NCBI GenBank assembly: GCA_902826095.1
Contig: CADEDN010000014.1
Location: forward strand, 18,637 to 82,636
Reading direction: 5' to 3'
Length of the DNA stretch: 64,000 bases
From: an uncultured Alphaproteobacteria bacterium
Lineage (GTDB): Bacteria > Pseudomonadota > Alphaproteobacteria > Caulobacterales > Parvularculaceae
The position numbers and the translations under genes were made by a program. Below, piece after piece: positions 32,442-40,071 of this stretch; position 1 is the first letter of the stretch, and every line of letters begins with the position of its first letter. The notes under the pieces are model-generated. The model made no database searches. It saw only the letters and a program-made list of their open reading frames with translations, and was not told the origin of the DNA.

Positions 32442-33464
32442 ATGAGAGCTTTTTTTGCTGAAGAGCAGCGCCGCCACTATCCAGATTCTTACCTCGTCAA
32501 CGGCGTCTTTCATCCAAACCCGGAGCATCCAGATCGCATCGACAGGCTCCTCGCCGGCGCGCGGGCGGCGGGATGCGATATTGAGCGTCCGCCGGACTGC
32601 GGAACGGCGCCGATCCTCGCCGTCCACGATCCGCGCTATGTGGCGTTTCTCGAAAACGCGCATGAGCGCTGGCGACGGATCAAAGGCGCGTCCGGCGCCG
32701 TGACGCCGAACATTCATCCGGTCGCGCGCGACAATCACTATCCCGACAGCGTCGTCGCGCAGGCCGGCTGGCACATGCTCGACGCGTCGGCGCCGATCAC
32801 GGCGCACACTTTCGAAAGCGCCCGCTGGAGCGCGTCTTGCGCGGTCGCCGCCGCCGACGCCGTGCTGTCCGGCGCCAGAGCCGCCTACGCGCTCTGCCGG
32901 CCGCCGGGGCATCACGCGCGCCAGGATGCGGCGGCCGGGTTCTGCTACATCAATAACGCGGCGATCGCCGCCGTCCGCCTGCGGACGACTCATGCGCGCG
33001 TCGCCATTCTCGATGTCGATCTGCACCACGGCAATGGAACGCAAGATATTTTCTATGGCCGCGACGACGTGCTGACGATCTCGATTCACGCCGATCCGAC
33101 GCGCTTTTATCCGTTCTTCTGGGGATCGGAGGACCAGCGCGGACGCGGGCGCGGCGAAGGGTTCAACCGGAATTTTCCCCTGCCGCGCGGATCAAACGAC
33201 GACGCCTTCCTCGCGGCGCTCGACGAGGCGCTGACGCGCATCGACGATTTCGCCCCCGGCGCGCTCGTCGTCGCGCTCGGCCTTGACGCCTTCGAGGGCG
33301 ATCCTTTCGGCGGCCTGTCGGTCTCGACCAAGGGCTTTGGCCGGATCGGCGCGATGATCGGCGGCGCGCGGCTCAAGGCGGCGATCATCCAGGAGGGCGG
33401 CTATCTCTGCGACGCGCTCGGGGAAAATCTGACAGCGTTCCTGACCGGATTTCAGTCGCGCTGA
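32442..33464 (+). CDS. Histone-deacetylase-family amidohydrolase (acetylpolyamine amidohydrolase-like)
   Basis: A 340-residue arginase/deacetylase-fold enzyme. Zinc and catalytic residues are clear: RPPGHHARQDAAAGFCYINN (His-His dyad), ILDVDLHHGNGTQDIF (zinc Asp and His), SIHADPTRFYP, and ALGLDAFEGDPFGG (second zinc Asp). The loop content and length resemble bacterial acetylpolyamine amidohydrolases. ATG 32442 has AAGGA seven bases before it; GTG 32424 and ATG 32427 lie inside the aminotransferase end. It probably removes acetyl groups from acetylated amines and is coupled to the aminotransferase gene. Confidence 0.92.
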   Translation: MRAFFAEEQRRHYPDSYLVNGVFHPNPEHPDRIDRLLAGARAAGCDIERPPDCGTAPILAVHDPRYVAFLENAHERWRRIKGASGAVTPNIHPVARDNHYPDSVVAQAGWHMLDASAPITAHTFESARWSASCAVAAADAVLSGARAAYALCRPPGHHARQDAAAGFCYINNAAIAAVRLRTTHARVAILDVDLHHGNGTQDIFYGRDDVLTISIHADPTRFYPFFWGSEDQRGRGRGEGFNRNFPLPRGSNDDAFLAALDEALTRIDDFAPGALVVALGLDAFEGDPFGGLSVSTKGFGRIGAMIGGARLKAAIIQEGGYLCDALGENLTAFLTGFQSR

Positions 33465-33567
33465 CCCCGGCGCCGTCATGCGCTGCGCCCGGCCTTTCTG
33501 TTCTTTCACTCTCCTGGAAAGAGGGCGGAGGGCCGGCGCAGCTTTTCGCCATTCGTCCGTATCAAAA

Positions 33568-33662
33568 CCAATCCCCGCCCTTCCCTCCCCTTTTCAAGGG
33601 GAGGGAATCCGGACGCGCCTCCTTCCTTCACCCCCCTTGAAAAGGGGGGCAGGGGGGATTGG
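33568..33662. repeat. Cloverleaf-like palindromic repeat
   Basis: Outer arms CCAATCCCC (33568-33576) and GGGGATTGG (33654-33662) enclose two perfect hairpins: TTCCCTCCCCTT with its complement around TTC (33581-33607), and CCCCCCTT/AAGGGGGG around GAA (33631-33649). This three-stem arrangement is a typical dispersed intergenic repeat and lies between converging genes. Confidence 0.8.
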
Positions 33663-33719
33663 GGCTGTTTCAGCCTGATCTCTCCGCCCGCCACCACCCT
33701 GTCATCCCGCATGCGTCGC

Positions 33720-33806
33720 ACGCTGCACGCTGCGACGCGTTCGGGAGGACAAGATTAGTGACCAAGGCCTCGTCCTGAGGCGCCTCGCGCCAGCGAGGCG
33801 TCGCGA
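33720..33806. repeat. Degenerate copy of the CCTGAGG/GCGAGGCG repeat
   Basis: Contains CCTCGTCCTGAGG and the hairpin CGCCTCGC/GCGAGGCG (33781-33800) followed by TCGCGAGG. It shares the phrase CCTGAGG...GTCGCGA with the elements at 26884-26999 and 63957-64000. Together with 33568-33662 it fills the 346-base gap between the deacetylase-like gene and the lipoprotein gene; I see no coding sequence in that gap. Confidence 0.6.
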
Positions 33807-33810
33807 GGGG

Positions 33811-34338
33811 TTATTGCGGCGGCGGGTCAAACCTTGAAAGATGGCCCTGCAAAAAGCGCCATCGGTCGTCGCGGCGCACTGCGACGCCGGTGAAGGCGCC
33901 TTCGAAGTTGAAGGAGAAGTCGGTCGAGACAAAGCCGATTTTCGTGTGCGCGCGAAACGAAGCCGCATCCGCCGAGAGCGGCGTCACGGCGATCGCGTCG
34001 ACATCGCTGCGAATCATCGCGTTCATGGCGGCGACCCGATCGACGCCGGCGGCCGCGGCGGCGGCGCTGTCATAGGCGACACGGCCCTGCTCGACCCAGT
34101 AGAAATCTGGATCATCCGCATACAGCGCTTTTAAATCGCTCCAGCGCCCTTCGGCGCCGGCTGCGCTCCATTCCCGTATCAGTGCTGTGACGCCCGCGGC
34201 CGCCGCCGCGGGGTCTGCCGCCGGCGTCGCCTTCATGTCCGCAGCCACTTTCCGGGATTCCGGCGCGCTGCAGGCCGCCGCAAGGAGGAGCAAAAAAATG
34301 CGATAAAGCGCATGGGACCTCCGCAAACCTTCATTCAC
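33811..34338 (-). CDS. Lipoprotein with SnoaL/NTF2-like domain
   Basis: A 175-residue protein if started at GTG 34338, which gives a compact lipoprotein signal peptide with the lipobox LAAAC (Cys about residue 23). ATG 34398 is an alternative in-frame start but would place the lipobox too far in. The mature part, after an Ala-rich linker, has IREWSAAGAEGRWSDLKALY, DPDFYWVEQG and FTGVAVRRDDRWRFLQGHLS, the pattern of SnoaL-like/NTF2-fold proteins. Members range from enzymes to binding proteins, so no reaction is assigned. It is divergent from coq4. Confidence 0.7.
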   Translation of the reverse strand: MNEGLRRSHALYRIFLLLLAAACSAPESRKVAADMKATPAADPAAAAAGVTALIREWSAAGAEGRWSDLKALYADDPDFYWVEQGRVAYDSAAAAAAGVDRVAAMNAMIRSDVDAIAVTPLSADAASFRAHTKIGFVSTDFSFNFEGAFTGVAVRRDDRWRFLQGHLSRFDPPPQ

Positions 34339-34408
34339 GGAAGGCGATTTACCATGAGCGGAGGCGCGATGACCCTTGAAATCCCGCCTGCCCGCCATTA
34401 TCAAGAAG

Positions 34409-34424
34409 TAAACTAGTCAGTGTA
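34409..34424. promoter_or_regulatory. Candidate repressor operator between lipoprotein gene and coq4
   Basis: The imperfect palindrome TAAACTAGTCAGTGTA fits TA-n-ACT-nnnn-AGT-n-TA and stands in an AT-rich stretch (34400-34430) between two divergent genes. Spacing of this kind is common in TetR-type operators. No regulator gene is adjacent, so this is a weak call. Confidence 0.3.
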
Positions 34425-34464
34425 ATCATATGACCAGAACAGCCAGGACGCCCGCAGGAGCCTC

Positions 34465-35313
34465 ATGAAAACCGCCCGCCAGATCGATCTTCGCCCGGAA
34501 GACCTTGTTTATGTTCAGGGATTTGCGACCCCGCCGAGCCCGAAATTTCGCCCGCTGCATGCGGTCCTTTCGGCGTTCCGGCTGATCCTCAACAAGGACG
34601 ACACGCGTCAGGTCTTCGAGGTCGTCTCCGCGCTGTCGCGCAGTTCCAGCCGCAATCTGTTCGCGCGCTTTGTCGCGACGCCTTACGGTCGAAAGGTCGT
34701 GACCGCGCCGGTCAGGCTTGAAGATATTCTCGGCGATTTCGAGCGGCTGCGAAGACTGCCGGCGGGATCCTTCGGCAAGGCCTATGTCGATTTCATGGAT
34801 GAGGCGGGGTTTACGCCGCAGGGCCTTATTGACGCCGCCGAGGAAGCGGGCGTCGGCATGGAGGAATATCCTGAACTCGCCGAATTCCGCCGCGCCTTCA
34901 CGCATCTCGAAGTCAGCCATGATCTCTGGCACGTCATCACCGGCTATGGCCGCGATCCATTGGGCGAGATCTGCAATCTCGTCTTCACGAGGCGCCAGAC
35001 GCGAAATCCGGGGCTGCGCCTCATCATCTTCATGGGGCTTGCGGCGATCAAGCTTGAGCGCTGGTCGATGCCGGCGCTGAAAGCGGCGCGCGAGGCGGCG
35101 CGCATGGGCGATAATGTCGATTTTCTCCTCCAGCATGACGTCGAGGCGCTGCTGAAGCGCCCGCTCGCGGACGTTCGCGCCGAACTCGGCATTTTCAAGC
35201 CGGCGGTCTATGATGCTATTCCGTATGCGGAGAAACACGCCGTCCTTCGCCCGAAAGTGAAGGCGACGCAGTCCGAACGCGAGCAGGACAAAGGCCTCGC
35301 TGAGGCGGCCTGA
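34465..35313 (+). CDS. coq4: COQ4-family ubiquinone biosynthesis protein
   Basis: A 282-residue soluble protein. The metal-binding signature of COQ4, HDLWHVITGYGRDPLGE, is complete at about residues 151-167, with the surrounding helices (FMDEAGFTPQGL, FTHLEVSHDLWH) as expected. COQ4 proteins are needed for coenzyme Q synthesis; eukaryotic COQ4 and bacterial homologues have recently been linked to decarboxylation and hydroxylation of ring C1. The C-terminal tail is charged and probably flexible. It is followed by thiE after 75 bases. I am sure of the family, less so of the precise reaction here. Confidence 0.9.
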   Translation: MKTARQIDLRPEDLVYVQGFATPPSPKFRPLHAVLSAFRLILNKDDTRQVFEVVSALSRSSSRNLFARFVATPYGRKVVTAPVRLEDILGDFERLRRLPAGSFGKAYVDFMDEAGFTPQGLIDAAEEAGVGMEEYPELAEFRRAFTHLEVSHDLWHVITGYGRDPLGEICNLVFTRRQTRNPGLRLIIFMGLAAIKLERWSMPALKAAREAARMGDNVDFLLQHDVEALLKRPLADVRAELGIFKPAVYDAIPYAEKHAVLRPKVKATQSEREQDKGLAEAA

Positions 35314-35388
35314 GCGCCGGCGACGCGGAGGCCGGGAAAGATGATATTGGGAGTTTCCTCGGCGCATCGGGCGCTTTATTGAGCGTCG

Positions 35389-36045
35389 ATGACCTGCCGA
35401 CTTTATCTCATCACCCCGCCGGCGATCGCGAATCTGCCCCGCTTCTGCGACGCCCTCAAAGCCGCGCTTGGCGGCGGCGATGTCGCCTGCCTGCAGCTTC
35501 GCCTCAAGGTCGACGGCGTTCCGGCGCCCGATGACGACGTCCTGCGCGCGGCGGAGGCGATATTGAAAATCGCTCGCCCGGCGAATTTCCATTTCCTGAT
35601 TAATGACCGCCCAGATCTCGCCAAATGCGCCGGCGCCGACGGCGTTCACATCGGTCAGAGCGACGCCGCCTATGCGCAAGCGCGCGCCCTCCTCGGCGCC
35701 GAGGCGACGATCGGCGTTACTTGCCACAATTCCTACGACCTTGCGATCGAAGCAGGAGAGGCCGGCGCCGACTATGTCGCCTTCGGCGCCTTCTTCCCGA
35801 CGCAGACCAAGGACGCCCCGACGCGCGCCGAAGTCTCGCTCATCGAAGACTGGACCTACGCGACGACTGTTCCTTGCGTCGCGATCGGCGGCCTCACCGC
35901 AGAAAATTGCGGGCCGATCGTGCGCGCCGGCGCGGATTTCATCGCTGTCTCCGCCGCGGTCTGGAACGCCGGCGAGGGGCCCGCCGCCGCGGTGAAGACG
36001 CTTAACGCCGCGATCGCCGCGGCGATCGGAGGGCGGCACGATTAA
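35389..36045 (+). CDS. thiE: Thiamine phosphate synthase
   Basis: A 218-residue TIM barrel with ThiE motifs: YLITPP at the start, LQLRLK (pyrimidine diphosphate binding), FLINDRPDLAKCAGADGVHIGQ, FGAFFPTQTKDAPTR (phosphate loop with Thr-Lys) and VAIGGLTAEN. It joins the hydroxymethylpyrimidine diphosphate and thiazole phosphate to make thiamine monophosphate. No other thi genes and no TPP riboswitch motif are seen around it. The open start at ATG 35389 agrees with family length. Confidence 0.93.
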   Translation: MTCRLYLITPPAIANLPRFCDALKAALGGGDVACLQLRLKVDGVPAPDDDVLRAAEAILKIARPANFHFLINDRPDLAKCAGADGVHIGQSDAAYAQARALLGAEATIGVTCHNSYDLAIEAGEAGADYVAFGAFFPTQTKDAPTRAEVSLIEDWTYATTVPCVAIGGLTAENCGPIVRAGADFIAVSAAVWNAGEGPAAAVKTLNAAIAAAIGGRHD

Positions 36046-36084
36046 TGCTCGCAAAAGCGCAAGGCCCATTGGGAGCATCAGCGC

Positions 36085-37158
36085 ATGCGCGCGAAATCGC
36101 GATTTCTTCCGGCGGCGGCGCTCGCCGCGCTGATCGCCTGTCCCGCAATGGCGCAGGACAGAATGATGTCGGCGCCGAAGTCGCTTGAGGAACTCGTTAA
36201 GACGCCTGCGCCGAGAAAGCCCGCTCCGGCGGCCGGAAAGCCGATCGACGCGGCGCATCAGGCGCTTGTCGCCGGCGATTTCGCTCGGGCGAGATCGCTC
36301 GCCGAGCCGCTCGCGAAAAAGGGCGACGGCGCCGCCAACCATCTGCTCGGCTATCTTTATGAAAGAGGCCTTGGCGTTCCGGCTGACATCGGCGCTGCGC
36401 TTCGTCACTATGGCGACGCCGCGATCGCCGGCGACGCTGACGCGCAAGTCGCGCTCGGCGTTCTCGCCTTCGAGGGCGACGGCGTCTATCCCGATTACGA
36501 GCGCGCGGCCGGCTGGTTCCGACTTGCCGCGGCGCAAGGCGATCCGCGGGCGGATGTTCATCTGGGGCTGATGTACGCTGAAGGCGTCGGCGTCCGTCAA
36601 AGCGCCGTCGCGGCGGCCCATCACTTCGCCAAGGCGGCGAACAAGGGCGACGCGGACGGCGCCTTCTATCTCGGCTTCGCCTATCTCAACGGCGACGGCC
36701 TGCCGCAAAGCTACGCCAGGGCGGCGAAGAATTTTGCGGACGCCGCCGCGAAAGGCCATGGCGAGGCCGCCTATCACCTGTCGCTGATCCATGATTCTCC
36801 CGTGCTCGGCGCGCCGGACGCCCAAAAAGCCGCCGGTTTGATGCGCGCCGCCGCGACGGCCGGCTATCCGCCCGCCTTCGCGGCGATGGGTCTTATAGTT
36901 CATCGAGGCGACGCCGACGGCGTCGCCGCCGACTGGTTCGAAATGGGGGCTAAAGCGGGCGACCCGCAAGCCGCCTTTCTCTATGCGGTCGCGTTGTCGG
37001 AAGGCGACGGCCGCGCCCGCGACGCGGCGGCGGCGGTCGCCATCGTCGATGATCTGATCGCGTCGCCCGCGGTCGCCGCGCCGCTGAAAGCGCAGGCCGC
37101 GTCGCTGAAGAAAGCGATCGCGCAACGCGCAATGGCGCCGTTCACGCTGCGAAACTGA
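36085..37158 (+). CDS. Secreted Sel1-like repeat protein
   Basis: A 357-residue protein with a signal peptide of about 23 residues ending PAMA. From about residue 50 it has seven or eight Sel1-type repeats of about 36 residues, for example HLLGYLYERGLGVPADIGAA, RLAAAQGDPRADVHLGLMYA and AFYLGFAYLNGDGLPQSYAR. Such proteins act as periplasmic scaffolds or interaction modules, sometimes in signalling or host contact. No catalytic domain is present. It stands alone between thiE and ruvC; regulation is not visible. Confidence 0.9.
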   Translation: MRAKSRFLPAAALAALIACPAMAQDRMMSAPKSLEELVKTPAPRKPAPAAGKPIDAAHQALVAGDFARARSLAEPLAKKGDGAANHLLGYLYERGLGVPADIGAALRHYGDAAIAGDADAQVALGVLAFEGDGVYPDYERAAGWFRLAAAQGDPRADVHLGLMYAEGVGVRQSAVAAAHHFAKAANKGDADGAFYLGFAYLNGDGLPQSYARAAKNFADAAAKGHGEAAYHLSLIHDSPVLGAPDAQKAAGLMRAAATAGYPPAFAAMGLIVHRGDADGVAADWFEMGAKAGDPQAAFLYAVALSEGDGRARDAAAAVAIVDDLIASPAVAAPLKAQAASLKKAIAQRAMAPFTLRN

Positions 37159-37315
37159 ACGATCTCCCTTGAACTAGGGCGGCAGCGTCCGCAGCTTGGT
37201 GTTGGCGAGAGCGGCGGTCGTTGGATTTCCTCGTTGATTTTCATCTGGCGCCCGGCCCGGTCCCGGAAGCGGCGAAATCATTCCCCTTTTGTTCCAAACC
37301 GCCTAGACTCCCGCC

Positions 37316-37822
37316 ATGGCAGGCGTGATTCGAATTTTGGGGATCGATCCGGGCTCCGGCGCGACGGGATGGGGCCTCATAGAGACTATCGGTCCAAAGC
37401 TCGCTTTTGTGGCGGCGGGAATTGTCCGCCCGAAGCGCGCGCTCGGCCGGCCCGAGCGGCTCGCCGCGATCCATGAGGCGCTGGCGGGTCTCATCGCCGA
37501 ATGGGCGCCAGATGAGGCCGCCGTCGAGGAGACGTTCGTCAACGCGAGCCCGCGCGACGCGCTCGTCCTCGGCGAGGCGCGCGGCGTCGCGCTTCTCGCG
37601 CCGGCGCTCGCCGGGATTTGCGTCGCGGAATACGCGGCGAACACCATCAAGAAATCGGTCGTCGGCAAGGGGCACGCGGAAAAGAGCCAAGTCGCGGCGA
37701 TGGTGCGCGTGCTTCTCCCCGCCTCCGGCGAACAGGCGGCCGACGCCGCCGACGCGCTCGCCGTCGCCATCTGTCACGCCCATCACCGGAGCGCTGCGGC
37801 GCTCACAAGGAAGATCGCATGA
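37316..37822 (+). CDS. ruvC: Holliday junction resolvase RuvC
   Basis: A 168-residue RNase H-like endonuclease. Catalytic acids are in place: Asp in [14 protein letters not shown] (about residue 10), Glu-Glu in [15 protein letters not shown], and Asp residues in [16 protein letters not shown] near the C-terminus. RuvC cuts Holliday junctions held by RuvA and RuvB. It overlaps ruvA by ATGA, so the two are co-translated. I found no SOS-type operator in the 157 bases upstream. Confidence 0.97.
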   Translation: MAGVIRILGIDPGSGATGWGLIETIGPKLAFVAAGIVRPKRALGRPERLAAIHEALAGLIAEWAPDEAAVEETFVNASPRDALVLGEARGVALLAPALAGICVAEYAANTIKKSVVGKGHAEKSQVAAMVRVLLPASGEQAADAADALAVAICHAHHRSAAALTRKIA

Positions 37823-38445
37823 TCGGGCGCCTGAAAGGAACTGTCGCGGCGATCGACGTCGACACCGCGCTCATCGACGTCAATGGCGTCGGCTATGAGG
37901 TCCATGCGCATGCGCGGCTCCTCTCGCATCTTGGCCTCGGCGAGGCGGCGACGCTCAGCATAGAAACGATCGTGCGCGAGGATTTGATCCGCCTTTACGG
38001 ATTTGAGAACGAAGCCGAGCGGCGCGCGTTTCGCTTGCTCACCGGCGTGCAGGGCGTCGGCGCCCGGCACGCGCTCAGCGTGTTGCAGGTGCTGCCGCCG
38101 GACGATCTTTATGACGCGATTGCGGCCGAGGACGTGACGTCGCTTGCGCGCGCCCATGGCGTCGGCAAGAAACTGGCGCAGCGAATCGCGACGGAATTGC
38201 AGTCGAAACTTGGATCCCTCGCGGCGGCGGGCGGCGCGACTTTGAAAGTCGTTGCGCGGAAAATGGGATCCGGCGCCGCCGCGCCGGCGACAAACGCGCG
38301 CGTGGACGCCGTGTCGGCGCTTTCGCATCTCGGTTATGACGGCGTCGAGGCGCGCCGCGCCGTATCGCTGGCCGCGGAGGCCGCGGGCGAAGGCGCAGCC
38401 GTCGAGGATTTGATCAAACGGGCGCTGAAGGAACTGGCGGCGTGA
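37819..38445 (+). CDS. ruvA: Holliday junction branch migration protein RuvA
   Basis: A 208-residue protein. The start [13 protein letters not shown] is the standard RuvA N-terminus. Domain II contains two helix-hairpin-helix motifs ([17 protein letters not shown] and [16 protein letters not shown]). The C-terminal domain III ([19 protein letters not shown] onward) binds RuvB. It overlaps ruvC by four bases and is followed after 18 bases by an unexpected membrane-protein gene instead of ruvB. Confidence 0.97.
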   Translation: MIGRLKGTVAAIDVDTALIDVNGVGYEVHAHARLLSHLGLGEAATLSIETIVREDLIRLYGFENEAERRAFRLLTGVQGVGARHALSVLQVLPPDDLYDAIAAEDVTSLARAHGVGKKLAQRIATELQSKLGSLAAAGGATLKVVARKMGSGAAAPATNARVDAVSALSHLGYDGVEARRAVSLAAEAAGEGAAVEDLIKRALKELAA

Positions 38446-38463
38446 AGCACGAAGGGGGCTGAA

Positions 38464-39039
38464 ATGCGATTGGTCAGACTGACGGCGGCGTCATTCATTG
38501 CAGCGGCGGTGATTTTGTCGGCGAGCGCCGGCGAACCGACGCCGCAAGACGAGGCGAAGCCGACTCAAGCGTCCGCCTCGGCTGGCGAGACTGCGAAAAT
38601 GAGTTACACGGCCTTCGCGAAGGCGGTCAGGGAAGACGCCGTGGCGACGGCGACATTTGAAATCTATGGCGGCGTGGCGAGCGGAATGACTCGCCTTGGC
38701 GCTGACTATGAAGTCGTCGTTCCCGCCGATTTGTCCTACCGTCTCGCCGAGACTCTCGAATCGCACGGCGCGGATGTCACCTTTCTTGAGTATTCATATG
38801 ATGAGGATGTAGCAGAGGATCTTGGCGCCGCCGCTTCGTCGAAGAACGAAGGACTGTCGTCAACGCTTCGCGTCATATTCGATCTACTCCCATTTCTGAT
38901 CTTTCTGGTGTTCATTGTCGCAATCTACTTCTTCGCCCAGAGATCGAACAAAGGTTACTACGCTCGCGCTGAAAAAATGCAGGCCGATTTCTTTGCGAAC
39001 ATGGAAAAAATCTTGAGGGAGATGCAGCGCGATGGCTGA
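38464..39039 (+). CDS. Membrane protein resembling the FtsH periplasmic domain, without ATPase/protease
   Basis: A 191-residue protein. It has an N-terminal hydrophobic segment (residues 5-23, signal or anchor), a polar linker, then a globular part (about residues 45-110) starting [20 protein letters not shown] and including [21 protein letters not shown] strong transmembrane helix follows (about residues 140-160, [20 protein letters not shown]), then a tail of about 30 residues. The order and motifs track the N-terminal region of FtsH by eye, but there is no Walker A, SRH or HExxH region. AAGGGGG precedes the start, and the gene overlaps ruvB by eight bases. Function is unknown. Confidence 0.75.
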   Translation: MRLVRLTAASFIAAAVILSASAGEPTPQDEAKPTQASASAGETAKMSYTAFAKAVREDAVATATFEIYGGVASGMTRLGADYEVVVPADLSYRLAETLESHGADVTFLEYSYDEDVAEDLGAAASSKNEGLSSTLRVIFDLLPFLIFLVFIVAIYFFAQRSNKGYYARAEKMQADFFANMEKILREMQRDG

Positions 39040-40066
39040 TCCCCTCCGCAACGACAACCGCCTGATCGACGGCGCGCCGAAGCGCGAGGACGCCGACGCG
39101 GCGCTGCGTCCAAAGCGCCTCGACGATTTTGTCGGGCAGCGTCACGCCAAGGACAATCTGCGCGTCTTCGTCGGCGCCGCCCGCGCGCGCGGCGAATCGC
39201 TCGATCACGTGCTCTTTCACGGACCGCCGGGCCTCGGCAAGACGACCCTGGCGCAAATCGTCGCCAATGAGCTCGGCGTCAATTTCCGCTCGACGTCCGG
39301 TCCGGTGATCACAAAGCCCGGCGATCTCGCGGCGCTCCTCACCAATCTTGAAAAGGGCGACGTTCTCTTCATCGACGAGATTCATCGCCTCAATCCCGCC
39401 GTCGAGGAAGTGCTTTACCCGGCGATGGAGGATTATTGTCTCGACCTGATGATTGGCGAGGGCCCCTCGGCGCGCTCGGTGAAGATCGATCTTCCGCGCT
39501 TCACGCTGATCGGCGCGACGACGCGCTCCGGCCTTCTTGCAAAGCCCTTGCTCGACCGGTTCGGCATTCCGGTGCGGCTTGATTTTTACGAGCCCGCGGA
39601 TCTCCAAAAGATCGTGCTGCGCGGCGCCGGCATGCTCGGCGCGGCGATGTCGGAGGATGGCGCGATGGAAATCGCGCGCCGCAGCCGCGGCACGCCACGC
39701 GTCGCCGGTCGGCTGATGCGCCGCGTCCGCGACGTCGCGACGGTCGAGGGCGCGACGACGATCGATCAGAGCGTCGCCGACCGCGCGCTGCGGCGCCTCG
39801 AGATCGACGGCGTCGGCCTCGACCCGCTCGACAGGCGCTATCTTCGTTTGATCGCCGAGCATTTCGGCGGCGGCCCGGTCGGCGTTGAAACGATCGCCGC
39901 CTCGCTCGCCGAAGCGCGCGACGCGGTCGAAGACGTCGTCGAGCCGTTCCTTCTCCAGTGCGGGCTCATTCAGCGAACGCCGCGCGGGCGCGTCCTGTCG
40001 CAGAGCGCCTGGAAACATCTGGGGCTCGCCGCGCCGAAAAACGCCGTCGGCGATCTCTTCGAGTAG
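39032..40066 (+). CDS. ruvB: Holliday junction branch migration helicase RuvB
   Basis: A 344-residue AAA+ motor. Walker A is [17 protein letters not shown] (about residues 65-81), Walker B is [11 protein letters not shown], sensor 1 is LIGATTRSG, and the C-terminal winged helix includes [15 protein letters not shown] and LIQRTPRGR. It drives branch migration with RuvA. ATG 39032 lies inside the end of the preceding membrane-protein gene, with GAGGGAG upstream. It ends five bases before the stop of the convergent aromatic-degradation operon. Confidence 0.97.
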   Translation: MADPLRNDNRLIDGAPKREDADAALRPKRLDDFVGQRHAKDNLRVFVGAARARGESLDHVLFHGPPGLGKTTLAQIVANELGVNFRSTSGPVITKPGDLAALLTNLEKGDVLFIDEIHRLNPAVEEVLYPAMEDYCLDLMIGEGPSARSVKIDLPRFTLIGATTRSGLLAKPLLDRFGIPVRLDFYEPADLQKIVLRGAGMLGAAMSEDGAMEIARRSRGTPRVAGRLMRRVRDVATVEGATTIDQSVADRALRRLEIDGVGLDPLDRRYLRLIAEHFGGGPVGVETIAASLAEARDAVEDVVEPFLLQCGLIQRTPRGRVLSQSAWKHLGLAAPKNAVGDLFE

Positions 40067-40071
40067 CGCCG

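Noticed and set aside
35314..35388. TPP riboswitch before thiE
   Set aside because: The conserved CTGAGA and related core elements are missing in the 75-base gap.
34426..37125. A reverse-strand open frame of 899 codons
   Set aside because: It lies opposite coq4, thiE and the Sel1-repeat gene, all of which have clear family motifs. The reverse product is arginine-rich with no recognisable domain; long antisense frames are common in GC-rich genomes.
37157..37174. GAAC-N10-GAAC upstream of ruvC as SOS box
   Set aside because: The alphaproteobacterial LexA site needs seven bases between the half-sites; ten do not fit, and the distance to ruvC is large.
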